Source: Trochalopteron elliotii
Lineage: Eukaryota > Chordata > Aves > Passeriformes > Leiothrichidae
Reading direction: 5' to 3'
Length of the DNA stretch: 64,000 nucleotides
Assembly (NCBI GenBank): GCA_024734555.1
Contig: JANPWX010000062.1
Coordinates: 577,267-641,266, forward strand
Part shown: in pieces, positions 27,042 through 41,250 of the stretch
Position numbering within the stretch: position 1 is the stretch's first letter
Layout of the letters: each line of letters opens with the position of its first letter
Program-made: the position numbers and the translations under genes
Notes under the pieces: model-generated
Database searches by the model: none
Seen by the model: the letters and a program-made list of their open reading frames with translations, nothing else
What the model was told of the DNA's origin: nothing

Positions 27042-28229
27042 GCTATGAAGAAAATGTCAGAAGATGAAAGAAATCACTTTTACCAGCGTACCAGCCATTT
27101 GAAAAGAAATGTCATAATAGGCATAAGTTGAACCCACTGTTTGAACAGATCACAGAAAACACAGATGTAAAACACAGATTCAAAAAGTGACATTAAAAGA
27201 GAGTGTTGTTCACTAAACAAAACATAAAATTAGGCTTCCAGAATCCATCTTAAATGTACCTCCAAGTTACAATCAAAAGGATTTTAAAAGGTACAAATTC
27301 TTGGTTAGTCTGTACATTCATCTAAATAATCACTTTTGTTTTCGAAGCATCATAATAATAAACTAGGTTTATAGATAGACTTATTCTTAGATGCTATATG
27401 TATGCAAAACACTAAACTGTTGCAACAATACTGTAAACATGTCTGCATTGTCAACTATTCACTTTCTTAAAATTATGTACAAAACAAGAAGGGTCTTTTT
27501 GTATCTTTTTCTTCCCTTTCAAAGGAAACATGCTTCTAAACCACTTGTAACTTCTGAAGTCCTTTATCACGGAGAAGTATGGTGTTTCCTAACAAATAAG
27601 AGCTTATTTTATACTGTGCCTTATGAGTATACTATAGTAAGATTGGTTTAAATAAAATCTGTCAAATTATCATAAGTTTTTTCTACATTTTGCAAATAAT
27701 TGCTTTTTCTTCTCTATTCACTTTTTGTTAATGGAAACAGAGAAAGTTATTTTTATCTTTAATATATGACGTAGAATTAAGAAAAAAATAAGCAATTAAT
27801 AATGTAACCTTTAATTTCTTAGACAATTTAAATTAAATCTAAAATGACCAAATTTAAGCTAGATTTGACAATGTTTATATATATGAAATAATGTCACATA
27901 TTAAAATTAGCTTGTCATGCTAAAAGTTCACATGTAAAATATCTGAACAGTGGAAAGCAACAAATGTCACATTCAAATATTTGCAAGATCAGTTGAATTA
28001 CCTCACATTAGATTGCACTCTGGTGATTCAAACATAGCATAGTTTACACACTTGCAGATTTTAGGTAACCACTAATCCTTCTGTTCATAAATTCTTCATG
28101 GCCAATTAATGTATGTACACAATTTGCAAATGGGAGTACTAAATTAACACTATAAACTGGTTTAGTTTAGCATTTAGGGTTGGGTTTTCTCTCATATTTG
28201 ATCAAAAATAAAAAAAAATCTTTTTCCAG

Positions 28230-28342
28230 TGAAGTAGCAATTTTTTTGTTGTGGGACCCAAAATCAGTCTTAAGTGTGTCTCCACTTCTTTTGAATGAAA
28301 TTACATCTAATATGCAGAGGGAAAAGGCTTTTCTCTGTCCAG
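28230..28342 (+). other. Possible orphan or cryptic exon (113 bases)
   Basis: The segment is bounded on the left by an acceptor-like string (ATCTTTTTCCAG, AG at 28228-28229) and on the right by a consensus donor, CAG/GTAAGT, with GT at 28343. It stays open in one frame and reads FLLWDPKSVLSV-like sequence that I do not recognise. It could be a cryptic exon, an exon of a long noncoding RNA, or chance. No neighbouring exon is visible. A near copy of the acceptor string recurs near 28479, which weakens its specificity. Confidence 0.2.
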
Positions 28343-31300
28343 GTAAGTTACAGAAGGATAGTCCAGTTTATTTTTACACAGCTGCCCCTATTCAGAATAT
28401 TTCCAGCTGCAGTACTGAGGAGCAAGACACATTAAAATGGCTGCCCCATATCTTGGAGGGGGGATGAACCACAAAAGATCTTTTTCCAGTTAAGTTTCAA
28501 GAGACACACGTACACCAATGAAACTGTGCCTAGCCTGGCTGGCAAGCAGAGTACACCAGCCAAGACTGATAGGTTACAATTCTAGATATTTATTTGTGTG
28601 GGGGTTTCTATTTCAAATGGAAAGATGCCTCAGAAATTAAAAAGGAGTGTATACTTCATGTATATTTTAACTGGTTTTCTGCATCACTGTAGAGCATTTT
28701 ACAAATGAAAGGCCTCCCTCTCTCTTTCTTCAAATAGCAAGATTCTTAAGCTGATTTCATCTTAAAATTTGCATAACCTCTTCCCTGATGCCTTTTCAGT
28801 AGTTATTACTTGTAAGTGGAGTCTTCCTTTGGAGCCCACAAACATAGAATTTTTTTGAGAAATTTCTAAATAATGCCTTAGCTTCTTCAAGAAATTGAGA
28901 GACCTTTGAAGATATTTTCTTAAAGACTTCACATAACATATCTGAGGGGAAAAAACATTAATGCTTTACTCCAACTTCTGGCTTTCCTAGAAACAAACAA
29001 ATACATGGTGTGTAGGTCCATAAACACCCTTTGCTTTGTAGGATGAAAAATACTTAAGTCCCTTCTGTGTATCAGGCAGGAACTTGAGAAATCCAAGGCT
29101 GTATATCTTTGGATGTGCTACATTTAAAATAATGCAAATTCATTTTGCAATATTGTAGAGGGGACTAAAAAGAAGAAAAATATCTTGATAGGTTTTAGTA
29201 TAACACAGTAGCTAAGCTGTGTTGGAGCAGATTGCCAAATAAGACCGATTCATTGCAGAACACGAAGGAAACAGCAGCAGCCTGAACTCTGGTGTTTCCT
29301 TGTCAGTATCTGCACAGACTGTGGGTAACACACAGGGCTTTTACTTTATCGATAGTGAGTTCCACTCTCAACAGAACTTTAAACATTAGTAAAGTCTTTC
29401 TGCAAATCATTTCTTGTGAGTTAAATGTGAAGAGAATGTACACTTGCAGCAAGTCTTATGCCACATCTAAAAATAGCAGAGAAACATACACTGGATATAT
29501 ACCCCCCTGCTACCAGGATGAACAAGAATTTCATCACAAGCATTTATATGTGCTCAAGTGAAGACCCATGCTCAATAAACATTTCCCCCTCTCCTATTTT
29601 TTAAAGACCACATTTACAAAACCTATCTTTGTAGATGCTTGCTAATGCTCAAAAAGATTGAAACAAGCAGGCCAGATCACTTTCCTGATTCGTGATCTGC
29701 AGAAGTGCAGCAGGAAACCATGAAACTGAGAGTTCAGAAAACCAGATCTGACAAAAATATTCTTCTGAAGGTATTTACAAAATATAATTCTGAAGACTGT
29801 AAGACTTCACTTCGGTTTCATTTTACCAAATTTTACATAGATTATCTCTACATAACTATGTTTTGTGAAAGCCTGTTATGATTCAAAACTATCTAAAGAT
29901 AACAATTAAACCAGAAGAATTATGCTATTCACAGAGTGGTTTACATTTAGTAAGTCATTGCTCTACCCTATGCTCATAAAGAGAGAGGAGGGAAGGAAAA
30001 AAACAAAAGGAATTGAAAAGGTGTTGCATCTTCAATGAGTGCAGACATTTTAGATCTACTTGATTTGCTCAATTTGTTTTAAGAGTGAAAAGCAATCTTT
30101 GACAAAACTGTCATGCTTAAAATATGGTGATATTTTATCTTCTCCCTTCTGCACTATTTAGATTGGTGGGAACTGAAATACTTCCAGCAGTCACTGTGTC
30201 CAATTTTTCAGAGCTGTCACTTCCTAGAAAATCTGCTTAAGCAAAATACTTATGTTATAAAACAGACCAAACATATGATATAAAAAACATTCTACATTTC
30301 TTTGCAGGACAACTGGCATTCAAACACAAAACAGAATGAATATGTAAACATCTGTAATTTGAGTCCTATAGACTCTTTTAAACCGTAAATCTGATTAATT
30401 TCCAAAGATGATAGAATTAGCTCACTTTTTTACTTAGCCAATTTTATTTTTTTCACAATAATTATAATCAATGCTATGAAATAAAAAATAATTAAAATGC
30501 TATTTCCAAAGAAAACACTCCAGGTCATTAAAACTAAAAAAAACCATTTCATCTGAAAGATAGAAAACCAGAACATGCTCAGTTTTAACTCTCTGCGGTT
30601 CGCATGGCCTTTTGGTCTGTATTTGATGCCCTGCAAGGTAACATAAAACTGAAACAACTTTACACTTAGGTGTCTTTAGCCTCCAATATAAAGAGAACAG
30701 CCATTACATGAAATGTAAACAAATTCTGTGGGCTGCTAAAAACTACACTAAAAAAATGTTAAGATCTTTATCTAAGACAGATTACATTTTGTAGAAGAAA
30801 AATAATATAAGAAAAAAAACCAAACAAAACACAGTATTAAATAAAATGTTTCTTTCAAGAGTGAATTTTAAACTCTGGATGGCAAGAAGTTTTACAAATG
30901 AAAAATGCAGAATGGTGGTTGCTCTTACAAAAGAGTAAATATTAAATTTTATTTTCAGAATTTTAAAAATATTTTCTGATTTTATTAATTTAATTATACA
31001 AAAATCTTATTAATATTTGAAGTTTATATATGAGGAACTATGTAAGTCTAACTTTACTCCCTCTGCATTAGAAAGTCTGTCATGTTAGAGGAAAGTCAGT
31101 GTTTCTTTCTGTGTACAGTTCAAATCCCAGTACTCTGATAGGTGGTTAACACCAAGTATGTCACCTTTTAACACCACAGAATCAATACACTGGAATGCCA
31201 CAGCACCCTGATGAGTCACAAAGCCTCTGTATACATTTATTAGACAAAGATTTTGCATTACTTCAGGGAAGAAATGTGTCAAGTTAAAATCAATTTCAAG

Positions 31301-31528
31301 TTTCTTACTAAGAAGGAAACAGTCTAGGTAAATAAATGATTTTTTTTTTAAATTTCACTCAATCAAACATAGGAAGTTAAAAGTCATTTAGGCATCCCCT
31401 TCTGAATAAGGACACTTGAAGGTGCACACTGCTCTAAATTCTACTCCTCATTTTCAAGATTTTTTGACAACTCTTTCCCAGATCATTCCCCACACACCCC
31501 TTGATGAAATCTTCTTTCAGGATAGGAT

Positions 31529-31613
31529 TAAAAAAAACAAACAAAACCAAAACAAAACAACAACAAACAAACAAAAACCCAACCAAAACCAAACAAACAA
31601 AAAAACCCCAAAC
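31529..31613. repeat. A/C-only low-complexity array
   Basis: About 85 bases of only A and C on the + strand, mixing AAAC, AAAAC, AAC and CCAA units. It is an impure microsatellite with no consistent unit. Confidence 0.95.
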
Positions 31614-32124
31614 TAAAATAAAAATTTTAGTATAATCAAACAATAGTACTTCAAATCTTAGTTACACAAAGCTCTTCTAAAGATTATTTTGTCCATTTTC
31701 TCATATGATCATCTAAATATTGGGAGTACTACAAGAGAGACCAGACAATTCCATACTTTTAAAAAATGCTTCTGCAGCACATTAGGAGGAATTGGAGACA
31801 AAGTTACTGACCTTTCTGACAGCAGTGGAAAATTGCAGATGAGACAAACTCATCAGCATGTTCTCACAATTAAATCTTAAAAATATTTTCCAAATCTAAG
31901 ACAAGAAGTGTTGATTACTTGTGTTCCCTTGGAGAAGCAATACATACTTGCCAATCTGAGATTATTTGGATGTTTAACAGAAAAAAAGCATTTTTTCAAA
32001 ACCTCTTCCTCAGCTGCTGTGCAGCTGGCAGAGCAAAGATTACTGTCTTTCTTTAACCTCTGGATTTCAAAGCTATGTACACACGCATGCACACCTGATT
32101 CCTGTATATCTCCAAGGCCTTGTC

Positions 32125-32138
32125 AAAAAAAAAAAAAA
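32125..32138. repeat. Poly(A) run, A14
   Basis: An uninterrupted run of 14 As is followed by TAGAAAAAGG. No retroposed body is recognisable upstream. Confidence 0.9.
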
Positions 32139-33371
32139 TAGAAAAAGGTATAGTTGTCAATATTCATATTTCCATTAAGGCACATTAACTACTTAAATTC
32201 ATAAAATAAAGTCTTCCTAATCCATATGAAAATTAGTTATTTTCTCAGTTTAAATAGCAAATGGCCAGCACAGATTAGCAAATTCAAACTGGATTCTTAT
32301 GAACTTTAGTGTTGTATTAATTCATTACAATTTGCTTTAGTATACAACAAAATACTCCTGTAAAAATAGGATTCCTCAATACTTTTTATATATATGATTC
32401 CCCAACTCATTTATACATGTGAGATAATAAATGTATCAGTATTGAAATTGTAGTAAACACTTGCATGTAAAAAAGTACATGTAAAATATTGAATATGTTT
32501 CTAAGGTAGTAGCAGAGGCCACGTCGCAGACAGATAAGAGGTAATTTTTCTTCAAAAACCTATTGCATCTCATGAAATTTTTCTTTATACTGACATAACA
32601 TACTGTGATAGAATGATTGTGTGCCATTCTGTCAACCCGGCTGCTGGCTATCCTGCATAATACTAACTAAATTGAGGGGATTATCAGTAGGGCTTTCCAT
32701 TAATACGTTAGTGGCCATAAACAGAAAAAAAACCTCAAAAGAGGCAATGCTGCAACTTTGCTGTGTGAAATCATTGAATTCCATCTCAGAGGCTGTTTCC
32801 TTACAGGTGCTGGTCTCCTTTTCCCTCAATCAACGACATCTAGAACAAGCAAAGATTAAAAAAAAATGCAACTGTCCCACCAAATAATGGGGTTTAGCTG
32901 TAAGTCATACAAATTGCATGCTGTGAAGAAAGAAAAAGGAAAAAAAAATAGGAAGATCCCTAAGAACATGAATATCCATGTTTTGTCTCCTGTGAAGCAT
33001 TCCCCACACAAAATTGTTACTATTGTTACTTTTCCTGGATTTTCCATGGCATCCACCAGCAGCTCATGAGTATCTCTTAGCAGACATTGCTGTGCTTGGC
33101 TATAAGTCTCGGGAGGGCTAGAGTACTTTTGCCAATTAGAAATAAGCAAGTTGTTTAATTAACACACCCTTTTCATTAATAGTTGAACCCAAAGCTGACA
33201 GAGAGACTTTGTTGCAAACCAGGAATAATGAAAGAAGTACTAATTAAACACCCTGAAGTTTCTAAAACCAAAGTTTATTTCAGTACTCAAGGGATTCTTT
33301 GAACTCCTCAAAAGACCTCTAGTGCCTTGCAAGAGCACTTGGAATTTCTTATAATTGTCCCACTCACTCTG

Positions 33372-33472
33372 AAAAAAAACCAACAAAAAAACCCCAAATA
33401 AAAAACAACCAACAACAACACCAAAAAAAAAAAAAACAAACCAAACCAAACCAAACCAACAAAAAAAACCCC

Positions 33473-33503
<31 letters not shown>

Positions 33504-33542
33504 CAAAACAAAAGAAAAACCAAAACAACAACAACAACCACA
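33372..33542. repeat. Compound A/C array: (CCAAA)n and (AAAAC)n
   Basis: About 170 bases are almost purely A and C on the + strand, with a single G at about 33514. In order there is a mixed A/C block, an A14 run (33423-33436), about four CCAAA units, a second mixed block, and about seven uninterrupted AAAAC pentamers, closing with (AAC)n. It is the largest simple-sequence block in the window. The complementary strand encodes spurious Phe/Val/Leu/Gly-rich frames that imitate membrane proteins. Confidence 0.97.
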
Positions 33543-36500
33543 CCGAACCAAAGCCTAAATATTCTGGGAAATTCTGATGGTTTTGATTTCAATGTCTTTG
33601 AATCAGACTAAAACAAAACCTATTTTGACTTCACAGTAACACAAGTGTAAATTCAAACCTGGAAAACTGTTTTCAACTCTGGCCTGAATTAATGACATCA
33701 GTGCTAAACAAGCCACTGTGAGCTACATGTTAGACATTACATGGGAGCTAAACTGATTACCTACCAGAGGGATAAACAGAAAAGTCTGTTCTATGGCTGC
33801 AAACTTGTTGCTTTCTACATTCTTTCAGATTTTCTCTGCACATTTTATCCGACGTGTGTGGTGAACACGTTGTCTTAAAATCAACTGGCAAATCTAAGCA
33901 GCAAGCAAACGTTTCCAATTGGATGTGGTTTGAATTGAGAGCTTCTGCTGCCAGAAAAAGAGCAGCTTTCCTGGAGACAGAAGTGATCTTTGCTTCAGCT
34001 CTCCACCTTGCTGCCTCCTCACAGCTATCTACACCCACACAAGGAAAAGCAAAGCTGTTTATGAGGCAGCAGCTGACAGCTGCAGTTTACAACCTGGTAT
34101 AGTGAGGCCAAAGAGCACTCATTCTTTAATATTTGGGCTTCAACTTGCACTGACCCAATAACTGCTGCATGAGCAATTCCTCTTCTCAGGAGCAACAAAA
34201 TGATAGACAGAGGTGGTGTCACAAAGTTAGACATTCATGCCCATGAATCAGACCTCTAAGGCAGACTGTGTATGAAGTAACTGTAAATGCAATGTGCTTT
34301 CAGGGAGCAGAAGCAGTATTACACTATTTTATTCTCCCTTATACCCACATGTACTTAGCTCCTACATTTTCTAGAGTCCAACAGAACGACAATTCAAGAA
34401 AATATGACCAGACTTCAGACACCTGTTAGACCTAAGGCTCAAAATATCACCCATCCAGACTTTCTTCACCTATCTTCCTATTTTAAGAACATACTATTTC
34501 TTTATTATTTTCTATACACTCATACATTTATTTCCTTAGTAACCAGGAAATTCTTTTTTCATTTAACCAAACCTATATACTTGCTTGTTCAAACATGTAT
34601 TCAGATGCTAAATTCAAGACTTCTGTGCTAATGCCAAGGAACTATTTTTTAGATTCAGACAGATCCAAAGTTCTACAGGCCCATGCCTCATTACACCACA
34701 ACCAGCAACAGGCCAAATCTGGCAAACTACTGTCATGGACAAATGAGAAATAAATAAATTTGCAGTATGAAAACTGAGCTACTCTTTTTATGCAGTAACG
34801 GATCAGAAGTTAGTTTACAAAACACATATAAAAATATTTGGTTTTGTAAAACTTGTTTATAAACACATTATTAAATGTATGTAGGAGTGTTTATTTATCC
34901 TTTCTTTTATAGTGCTAGTATTTTGGAAAAACTTGATAATATCAGTGGCAGTGTTTCAGTTCAGTGTTCCTAGACACAAAAAGTCTGCCACCTAGTACTG
35001 CCCACATTAGAAAAAAAGCTCTAAGGAAACACGGTATTAAACCCACTGTCAACTACATTCAATCACAGTATGCCTGGAGATCTAAGACTATACCAAAATC
35101 CGCTGACCCAAAGATTTCACAGTTTCTTGTTTCATGATTCAGTGGAAAGGATATGAATGAACAAGTGAGAGAAGAACAAATAGAAGTGAATCAGGACATG
35201 CTCTGGAACTCTAACAGGCGGCTGGGCTCCAGCCAGGAGTCTGCACTTGCTTCTTTTTCCTCCCTAAGGAACAGTTCCAGCATACTGAACTGCTTTTTCA
35301 ACTAACAAAAAGAAGCAATTTTTACATCCTCAGCCTGAAAATTTAAACTAGTCCCAGTTCCATACAGAAAATACTTTAAAATCTAATCCCTATTCCAGGC
35401 CATGCTCCAAAATCCTTTTTAAAAAATGTCTCAAAATAAAATATATTGTACAGAAAATATTCACTGTGAGATTCCCTTCAATAAAATCTTATGTAGATGG
35501 GATAAACACAGCAGACGACTGGTACAGCCCTCTGGAGTAAACATTTCTTCCTCCAACTCTGAATATTTTTTCCTTTTCTAATTCTCTCATCCTAACAATT
35601 AACACAGATCTGATCTAGCCTGCAGGAGTTATCTTTGGAGGCAGTAATCACCCACTGCTCTTCACCGATTGTATTGAGAATTGTCTTCATTCATCTGCTT
35701 GAAAAACAAGCTTTTAATGATCTAGCATAATGCAACTTTATTTTATAAACTATTTTTTCTAACTAGTAATTTTGTACTTTTAATTTAAATTCTATTTCCT
35801 GATTTATCTCACTTTTACTTTGAATTTTACATTATGCTAAAATGAAAAAACAGAAGTAAGTAAATTATGCCAATACGGGCAAATAACTTTTTTTTTTTCA
35901 AAATAGCTTTTCTTCTGGTCTTTGAATTCCTTCTAGTTGTTGGTCATGTTACTTGAACTGCTTTCACTCATCTATAAACATTAAACTTTTATTAAAGTAT
36001 TAAAGGAGTTGATCAATCAAATTGAGTAAAAATAAAGGTAATTATTCCATGGACTCATATAAATATGAGAAATAAGGTGGGAAAAGTAAGTGCAAATTAT
36101 CGTTGTGAAAAATATGAGGAAATATTTGCTTATTTTCTTCTTAATGAAACAAAGTGAGTACTTTTTCCTATTTCTTTGAACAAATCTTGGACATGTTTCA
36201 GTAGATCATGAAATACAAAATACAGAAGCAGAGTTGCATTTACTCAAAGAATAACAAAAAAGTACAGGAACAAATCTCTGCAGCATTTTTGAGAGCTACT
36301 TTTACATCGCATTTTATTAATGAGACTTAAAAATCAAGCATATTAAATTAATTTTTTCTACAATTGAACTTAAAAATCAAAGCCATGTTTTTCCAAAGGT
36401 TAATGTCGCTTTGAAAAAAAAAATCTATGTTGAAAGCTACTTTTCAAGCACATACCGACATGAATTAAGACGTCATTGTGGCAAAGGGTCCAGCTGACGC

Positions 36501-37228
36501 CCAAGAGCTATCTACAGATATCCTGATCACATATGTAAGTACCCATAAGACTGAGTTATCCCCACAGTACGGTTCTCTTCTCTCTTGAAACAGATATTAC
36601 TTTCCCTTTTCATTCCATGAACAGCTTTGTTTAAGTCTTCTCAGTCAGATTTTTCTCCTTCAGCCACTTCCTGCTCAAAAGAGTTGTAGAGAATAACAAA
36701 GGCTGACAATGGAATAAATGACAAAGCAAAAATGATGTGGAAACCAAACAGCAAAACTCCTTCGTATTCCCCTTTTCTGTATCAGCTAAGAACAGAACAA
36801 ATTGTAAATGCATTAGGATCTCTCTCTGAAGCCAATGAAAATCCTCTGCAGGGAAGGAGAGGAAAAATAATAAATAAAATATAATGTCTCCTTTAGGAAT
36901 TACAACAGAGTCATGAAGGCCATGAGCATAACCCACGAACAAATAAATCCATTCTTTGTAGCTTCCATTACAAGAAGTCAAACTGGAAAGGAAGCCTTGC
37001 ATTAACCGAGGTAATAGCTATGACGTGCCTAACTCCACGACAGGAAAAAACTAGAATTGCTACAGCTGATTTACTTCACTCCTGCTTTCCTAACTTTAGA
37101 AGAGCAGAAATGCAGATGGATTTAATTAGCAAGTCCAGACCACTGGATTAATGGTTGATACACAAAATGCACTATCAGCTATTATAAACAGAGTTAGTAT
37201 TTCAACATTACAAGAACTCAAATTCACT

Positions 37229-37249
37229 CAAACAAACAAACAAACAAAT
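37229..37249. repeat. (CAAA)n microsatellite
   Basis: Five uninterrupted CAAA tetranucleotides, again A/C on the + strand. Confidence 0.92.
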
Positions 37250-39862
37250 AATAGAAGAGTTTGAAGCAGTAGGAAAGCATGTGACAGAACTAATAATCAG
37301 TAAAAATAGACTTTATAGCAGCACCAAGAATTTTGGCTTCTGGGATCAGGCCAATGCCTCTGTGATTGCCAAGCCTGGCAGCAGTTCCATAGTTTTCTCT
37401 GTGATTTACAGGTAGGCTTACGCTGCAGGGCCCAGTGAGATTGGATTGTGTAGGTAATGGAAGTAGCTTAGTTCCAGTGTTAATCAACTGATTAGCGGTT
37501 AATGGCTGTGTCCAACTACGAAAACACTGAACTCGTATCTTTATGTGGTTTTTTTTTTCAGTTCGTTCTGAATTCCATACTGCCATTACTACCTAAACAA
37601 ACTGGCTATGTTGCTCTATCCCCATTTACAGTATGACAATATAATCAATGTATTCAGTATCTAATATTTTTCTCTGTGTCTGGTATTTAGTGTGTTTTTA
37701 AACCATACTCTTTTAAACTTAATATACACATTTTTTCAAAGAACATTCAGATTTTCACTTGACTAGAAGTGAAAATACAAAAATATGAAACGCCGTCATT
37801 CTTTTCTAGGGGGTGTTTTGATTTTTATTTTCTAGGAATTGTATTAGCTTAATTTATTTTGGTTTACAGTCATTCTTTTTAAGTAGATTAGTTTATTCAA
37901 AGACCATCTGATCTAAACCCAGAGTTGAAAGGATCTTAAGTGGCTGAAAGAGGATATAGACTAGAGGTTCAATATTAACTTGCTCAGATGAAATGACCAC
38001 AGTATTAGTGTTCTCCATGTCATTGATATTGTTAGTTGAAAAAAATGCCGTTTGGTAGCTATCCACATTTTGCTGGCAGGAAAAGGCGAAACTGCAAATG
38101 AGATGCTATAGGAATATTTCTAACATTTGGCTCAGTATTTCTTTAATCCTGAGCAATGGTATACTCCTGTGGAAACTGTGGATGACCCAAAACACAGAAA
38201 GGCTGTGAGCACTGGGAAGAAAACAGGGTTTGAATTTGAATGACCTTGACAAATCCACAGACTAACTCTATAGTAGAACTGTAGCACTGAAAAAAGGGCA
38301 GAAAATCACAAATACATAACAAATTACATTTTATGCTGCCTCACAGACAGGACTTGTTTCAATGGAACTAAAAATAAAGCAGAATGACAATGAAAATTAA
38401 GCCAAGATGTGTTGTAAAGAGTCGAACACTGGAAATGCACGAATAGGAATGGATACGTAGGACACTGAGAAACCCATTTTCTATTCAGAAATTATATGAC
38501 TTCAGCTACAATAAAAAGCATTGCTCGGCACTAGAATTTTTCTGACTGTACTGGCATCTGGTCTCTGATATACTGGCATGTAAAAAAGAGCCCAGAGGAC
38601 AACAACAACCAGATGCCTGTGAAACATAAACTGTCTTTCTTGATGCAACCTTATCAAAACATAACAAAACATTAATAAGATTCTCCAGATTGTTATAAAA
38701 GGACAATGAAGAACTTTTTTTCTGTGTACTCTAACTAAGGAGAGGTAAAAATGAAACTACCTTACCCTGGTTTCCACACTACCATTTCGATATGCTGATT
38801 TAGGCCTTTATTGCCTCCTTCACACCCCATTCAGACTCCCCTTTTTGTCTCCTGTTTGTTGAATGCTTCCTATTTCTCACTTTTTTTCTCTCAGTGAAAT
38901 GTTTCCATTAAACATTTTTTGTTTGTTTTAAGCACTTAAAAACTTTAAAAACAATAGAAGTGACCTGCAAATATGAAGAAGGCTTGAGCAGCTTAGCGAC
39001 AGAGGTGAAGTACTCTTAAGCAGCACAAAGAATCACAACAGCAGTAGCAAAGCTTTTAGGGAAAAAAGATACAGCTATAAATTCTATTACACTCTGCCTA
39101 GATAGACAGTGAATGTTCCTTTTTTTAAAGGTTTTGAAGAATTTAGATGCAAGATATCTAGCACTACACCGCTAATGCTTCTGCAAGTTTTGTACCCTTG
39201 GACAAAAATGTCTAAGAAATAATATGCTAGGTAGCATCAAAGCTTCCTGTGCCTCCTCCTGTTCATTCTGAGTTTCTAATTTGTGGTCAAAACAAAGTAA
39301 AAAGCAGCATCCATTACCTTATATTAAATTTATGAAAAAGTAGAGCTAAAACACTTAATGAAGAAACGTTTATGAGGGAAATCAAATGTAAAAAGACACC
39401 ATTCAGCATGTGCTTAATAAATATTCCATTAGCCTTTTCCCCTTGATCTTTTTAGGTAGTATAAACATAAACAGAATGGATTTTTATGGTTTCTCATTTG
39501 TGAGTTTTGTAAAGTTATTGGTTTAATAGATAAATTTCTCATACGTAATTGTTATCGCCTGGGGGGAAACAGTCCAACTATGAATTTTGTATTATTACCC
39601 TTTCAATATAGATCTCCATTTACTCTATCAGCTCTGCGATTTGCTGCCATGATCTTCAGCCAGCTATTTTGTTTGGAAATATATTCCACAAATTCATCCA
39701 ATGTTCATAACATGCCATTTAGGAACATTTGAAAAAAAGTTCTTTCAGATCCCTCCTCCAAGAGGCTTAACTGGATTATTACTTTTACAATTAGAGGACT
39801 CAAAAGAAACATAGATAAGCTTCCAAAAACAGGCATTGCAACACTTTCAAATTTCTCAGAAC

Positions 39863-39893
39863 CAAAAAAAAAAAAAAAAAATTAAAAAAAAAA
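39863..39893. repeat. Poly(A)-rich run
   Basis: About 18 As, then TT, then another ten As. It could be an old retroposition tail, but no retroposed body is recognisable next to it. Confidence 0.9.
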
Positions 39894-40158
39894 TAGCATG
39901 ATACCTAGTTAAAATCCAATCCCTTATTTCCTCTCCTTTTCCCTCAGAACACCATCTCTACATTTATGCACACTTTGAAATCTCTACCATGGGATGACAA
40001 TTAAGCATGCTGTTCTGGGCCAGGAGGTCACTGCCCCCTGTTTTTACCAGCTGCTTCTCCTGACTTTCCTGTTGGAGGTAAGAAGCCCCTCACATCTGAC
40101 AAGAGAACCATATGTGCACTTACTTCTCAACTCAGTTCTGTCAAAACGGTTTCCTTTA

Positions 40159-40240
40159 CAAAAGCAAACAAAACAAAACAAAACAAAAAACCCAAAAGAA
40201 ATAAACAAAAAACCCAATTAACCAAAAAAAAAAAAATCAG
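40159..40240. repeat. (AAAAC)n and A/C-rich array
   Basis: Several AAAAC pentamers are followed by a degenerate A-rich stretch (AAACCC, AAATAAAC units) and an A13 run. It shares its + strand A/C composition with the arrays at 27000, 31530 and 33372. Confidence 0.92.
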
Positions 40241-41250
40241 AAAGCAATAAACCAACCAAAAATATCTGTTTAGGAAGTGTTTAAGGTAAAGTTGAATTGC
40301 TCATCTGAATGTGTCTTACAAGCAATTTATCTTTAAAGTTCAGGAATCAAAGCCTCTGTTAACAATGACAAACAATGATAATCAACTTATGCTTCCCAAA
40401 TGGTTTCCAAGGCTTGTTTTTTAATGCTCAGGGGCTAAAATATGGAACATCTAAAGGTAAATAAATTGTTCCTTTTCCAGCAGATCAAATATTGACATAT
40501 TTTACAACATATCATGCTGTCTTATGCAGCTGGCTTCATCTATGATTGTAGACAGCATTGTGACATATTAAGATATCATCATGTTGCCTATCCAGACCAG
40601 TGTATTTACATCATGCTTTTAGATTTTCTTTATCATTATTCTGTCTGATTGTAACATATTTCTCTGTCCAACTGCAGGTTATACAGAAGCCTTCAGGAAC
40701 TCTGTTATAAAACATTCTATCACTACATTTGATACAATTTGACATTTGATGTAACTTCAGAAATAACTATTTACAGATGTTATTCAGCATAACACAGCAG
40801 TTACTAGCACGGAATAAATGTGAAAAAATACACTTCAAGTCAATCCAAATAAAAACAGCTTCATAAATCTCTTTTCTGCTAGGAGTAGGTATATGTAATT
40901 ATGAACTATCTGTCCTGAGTTTATGAGAACTTATAAATAGGTGCTTATCCAGATGGTTTTCAGGTCAATGTTAAGACTTCCAATGGTTTTGCTATTCAAA
41001 CCACATTAAGTTCTGAGGCAGAATCACCGATTTCTATCTAATCCTCTGTGCTGCCTCATGACACAAGCCAAAACAATGAATTTGAGCCTATTATTTTACT
41101 GCTTTGAAAAGGTGAATTTTTATTGCTATTATGATGACATTATCATTAAGACTTAGGAACTTGAGGAAAAAATTACAGGAAATCAAAGCTCACCTAACTC
41201 CTTAGGAAAAAAAAGTCTTTAAATATAAGGTAATTAAATAATTAGATGAC

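Larger units (their letters stand above)
27042..33371. other. Noncoding DNA with A/C arrays, no gene seen
   Basis: No gene is recognised. A possible orphan exon at 28230-28342 is listed separately. An AT-rich stretch spans about 30936-31035, and short A/C tracts or poly(A) occur at 30811-30832, 31529-31613 and 32125-32138. Open frames here are short. Those crossing the A/C arrays give lysine-asparagine-glutamine strings on one strand and phenylalanine-valine-leucine strings on the other, which is a composition artefact. Confidence 0.6.
33543..41250. other. Unique noncoding DNA with microsatellites, no gene seen
   Basis: No gene is recognised in about 7.7 kb. The longest frame (36631-37002, - strand, about 123 codons) has no recognisable domain. 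Arrays at 37229-37249, 39863-39893 and 40159-40240 are listed separately. Splice-like YAG/GTAGN motifs occur near 37411 and 39455 on the + strand. The segment ends at the 5' edge of the solo LTR. Confidence 0.65.

Noticed and set aside
31120..31160. MIR-like string (CAGTTCAAATCCCAGTACTC), also like a tRNA B-box
   Set aside because: The match is too short, the rest of the MIR core is absent, and no A-box or cloverleaf can be drawn.
31416..31643. Lys/Asn/Gln-rich + strand frame and hydrophobic - strand frame
   Set aside because: Both come from translating the A/C array at 31529-31613.
33240..33592. - strand frames rich in Phe, Val, Leu and Gly that look like membrane proteins
   Set aside because: They are translations of the complementary T/G strand of the A/C array at 33372-33542. 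The hydrophobicity is a composition artefact.
34814..34850. Inverted repeat with 10-bp arms
   Set aside because: The arms are short and AT-rich, so chance is a sufficient explanation.
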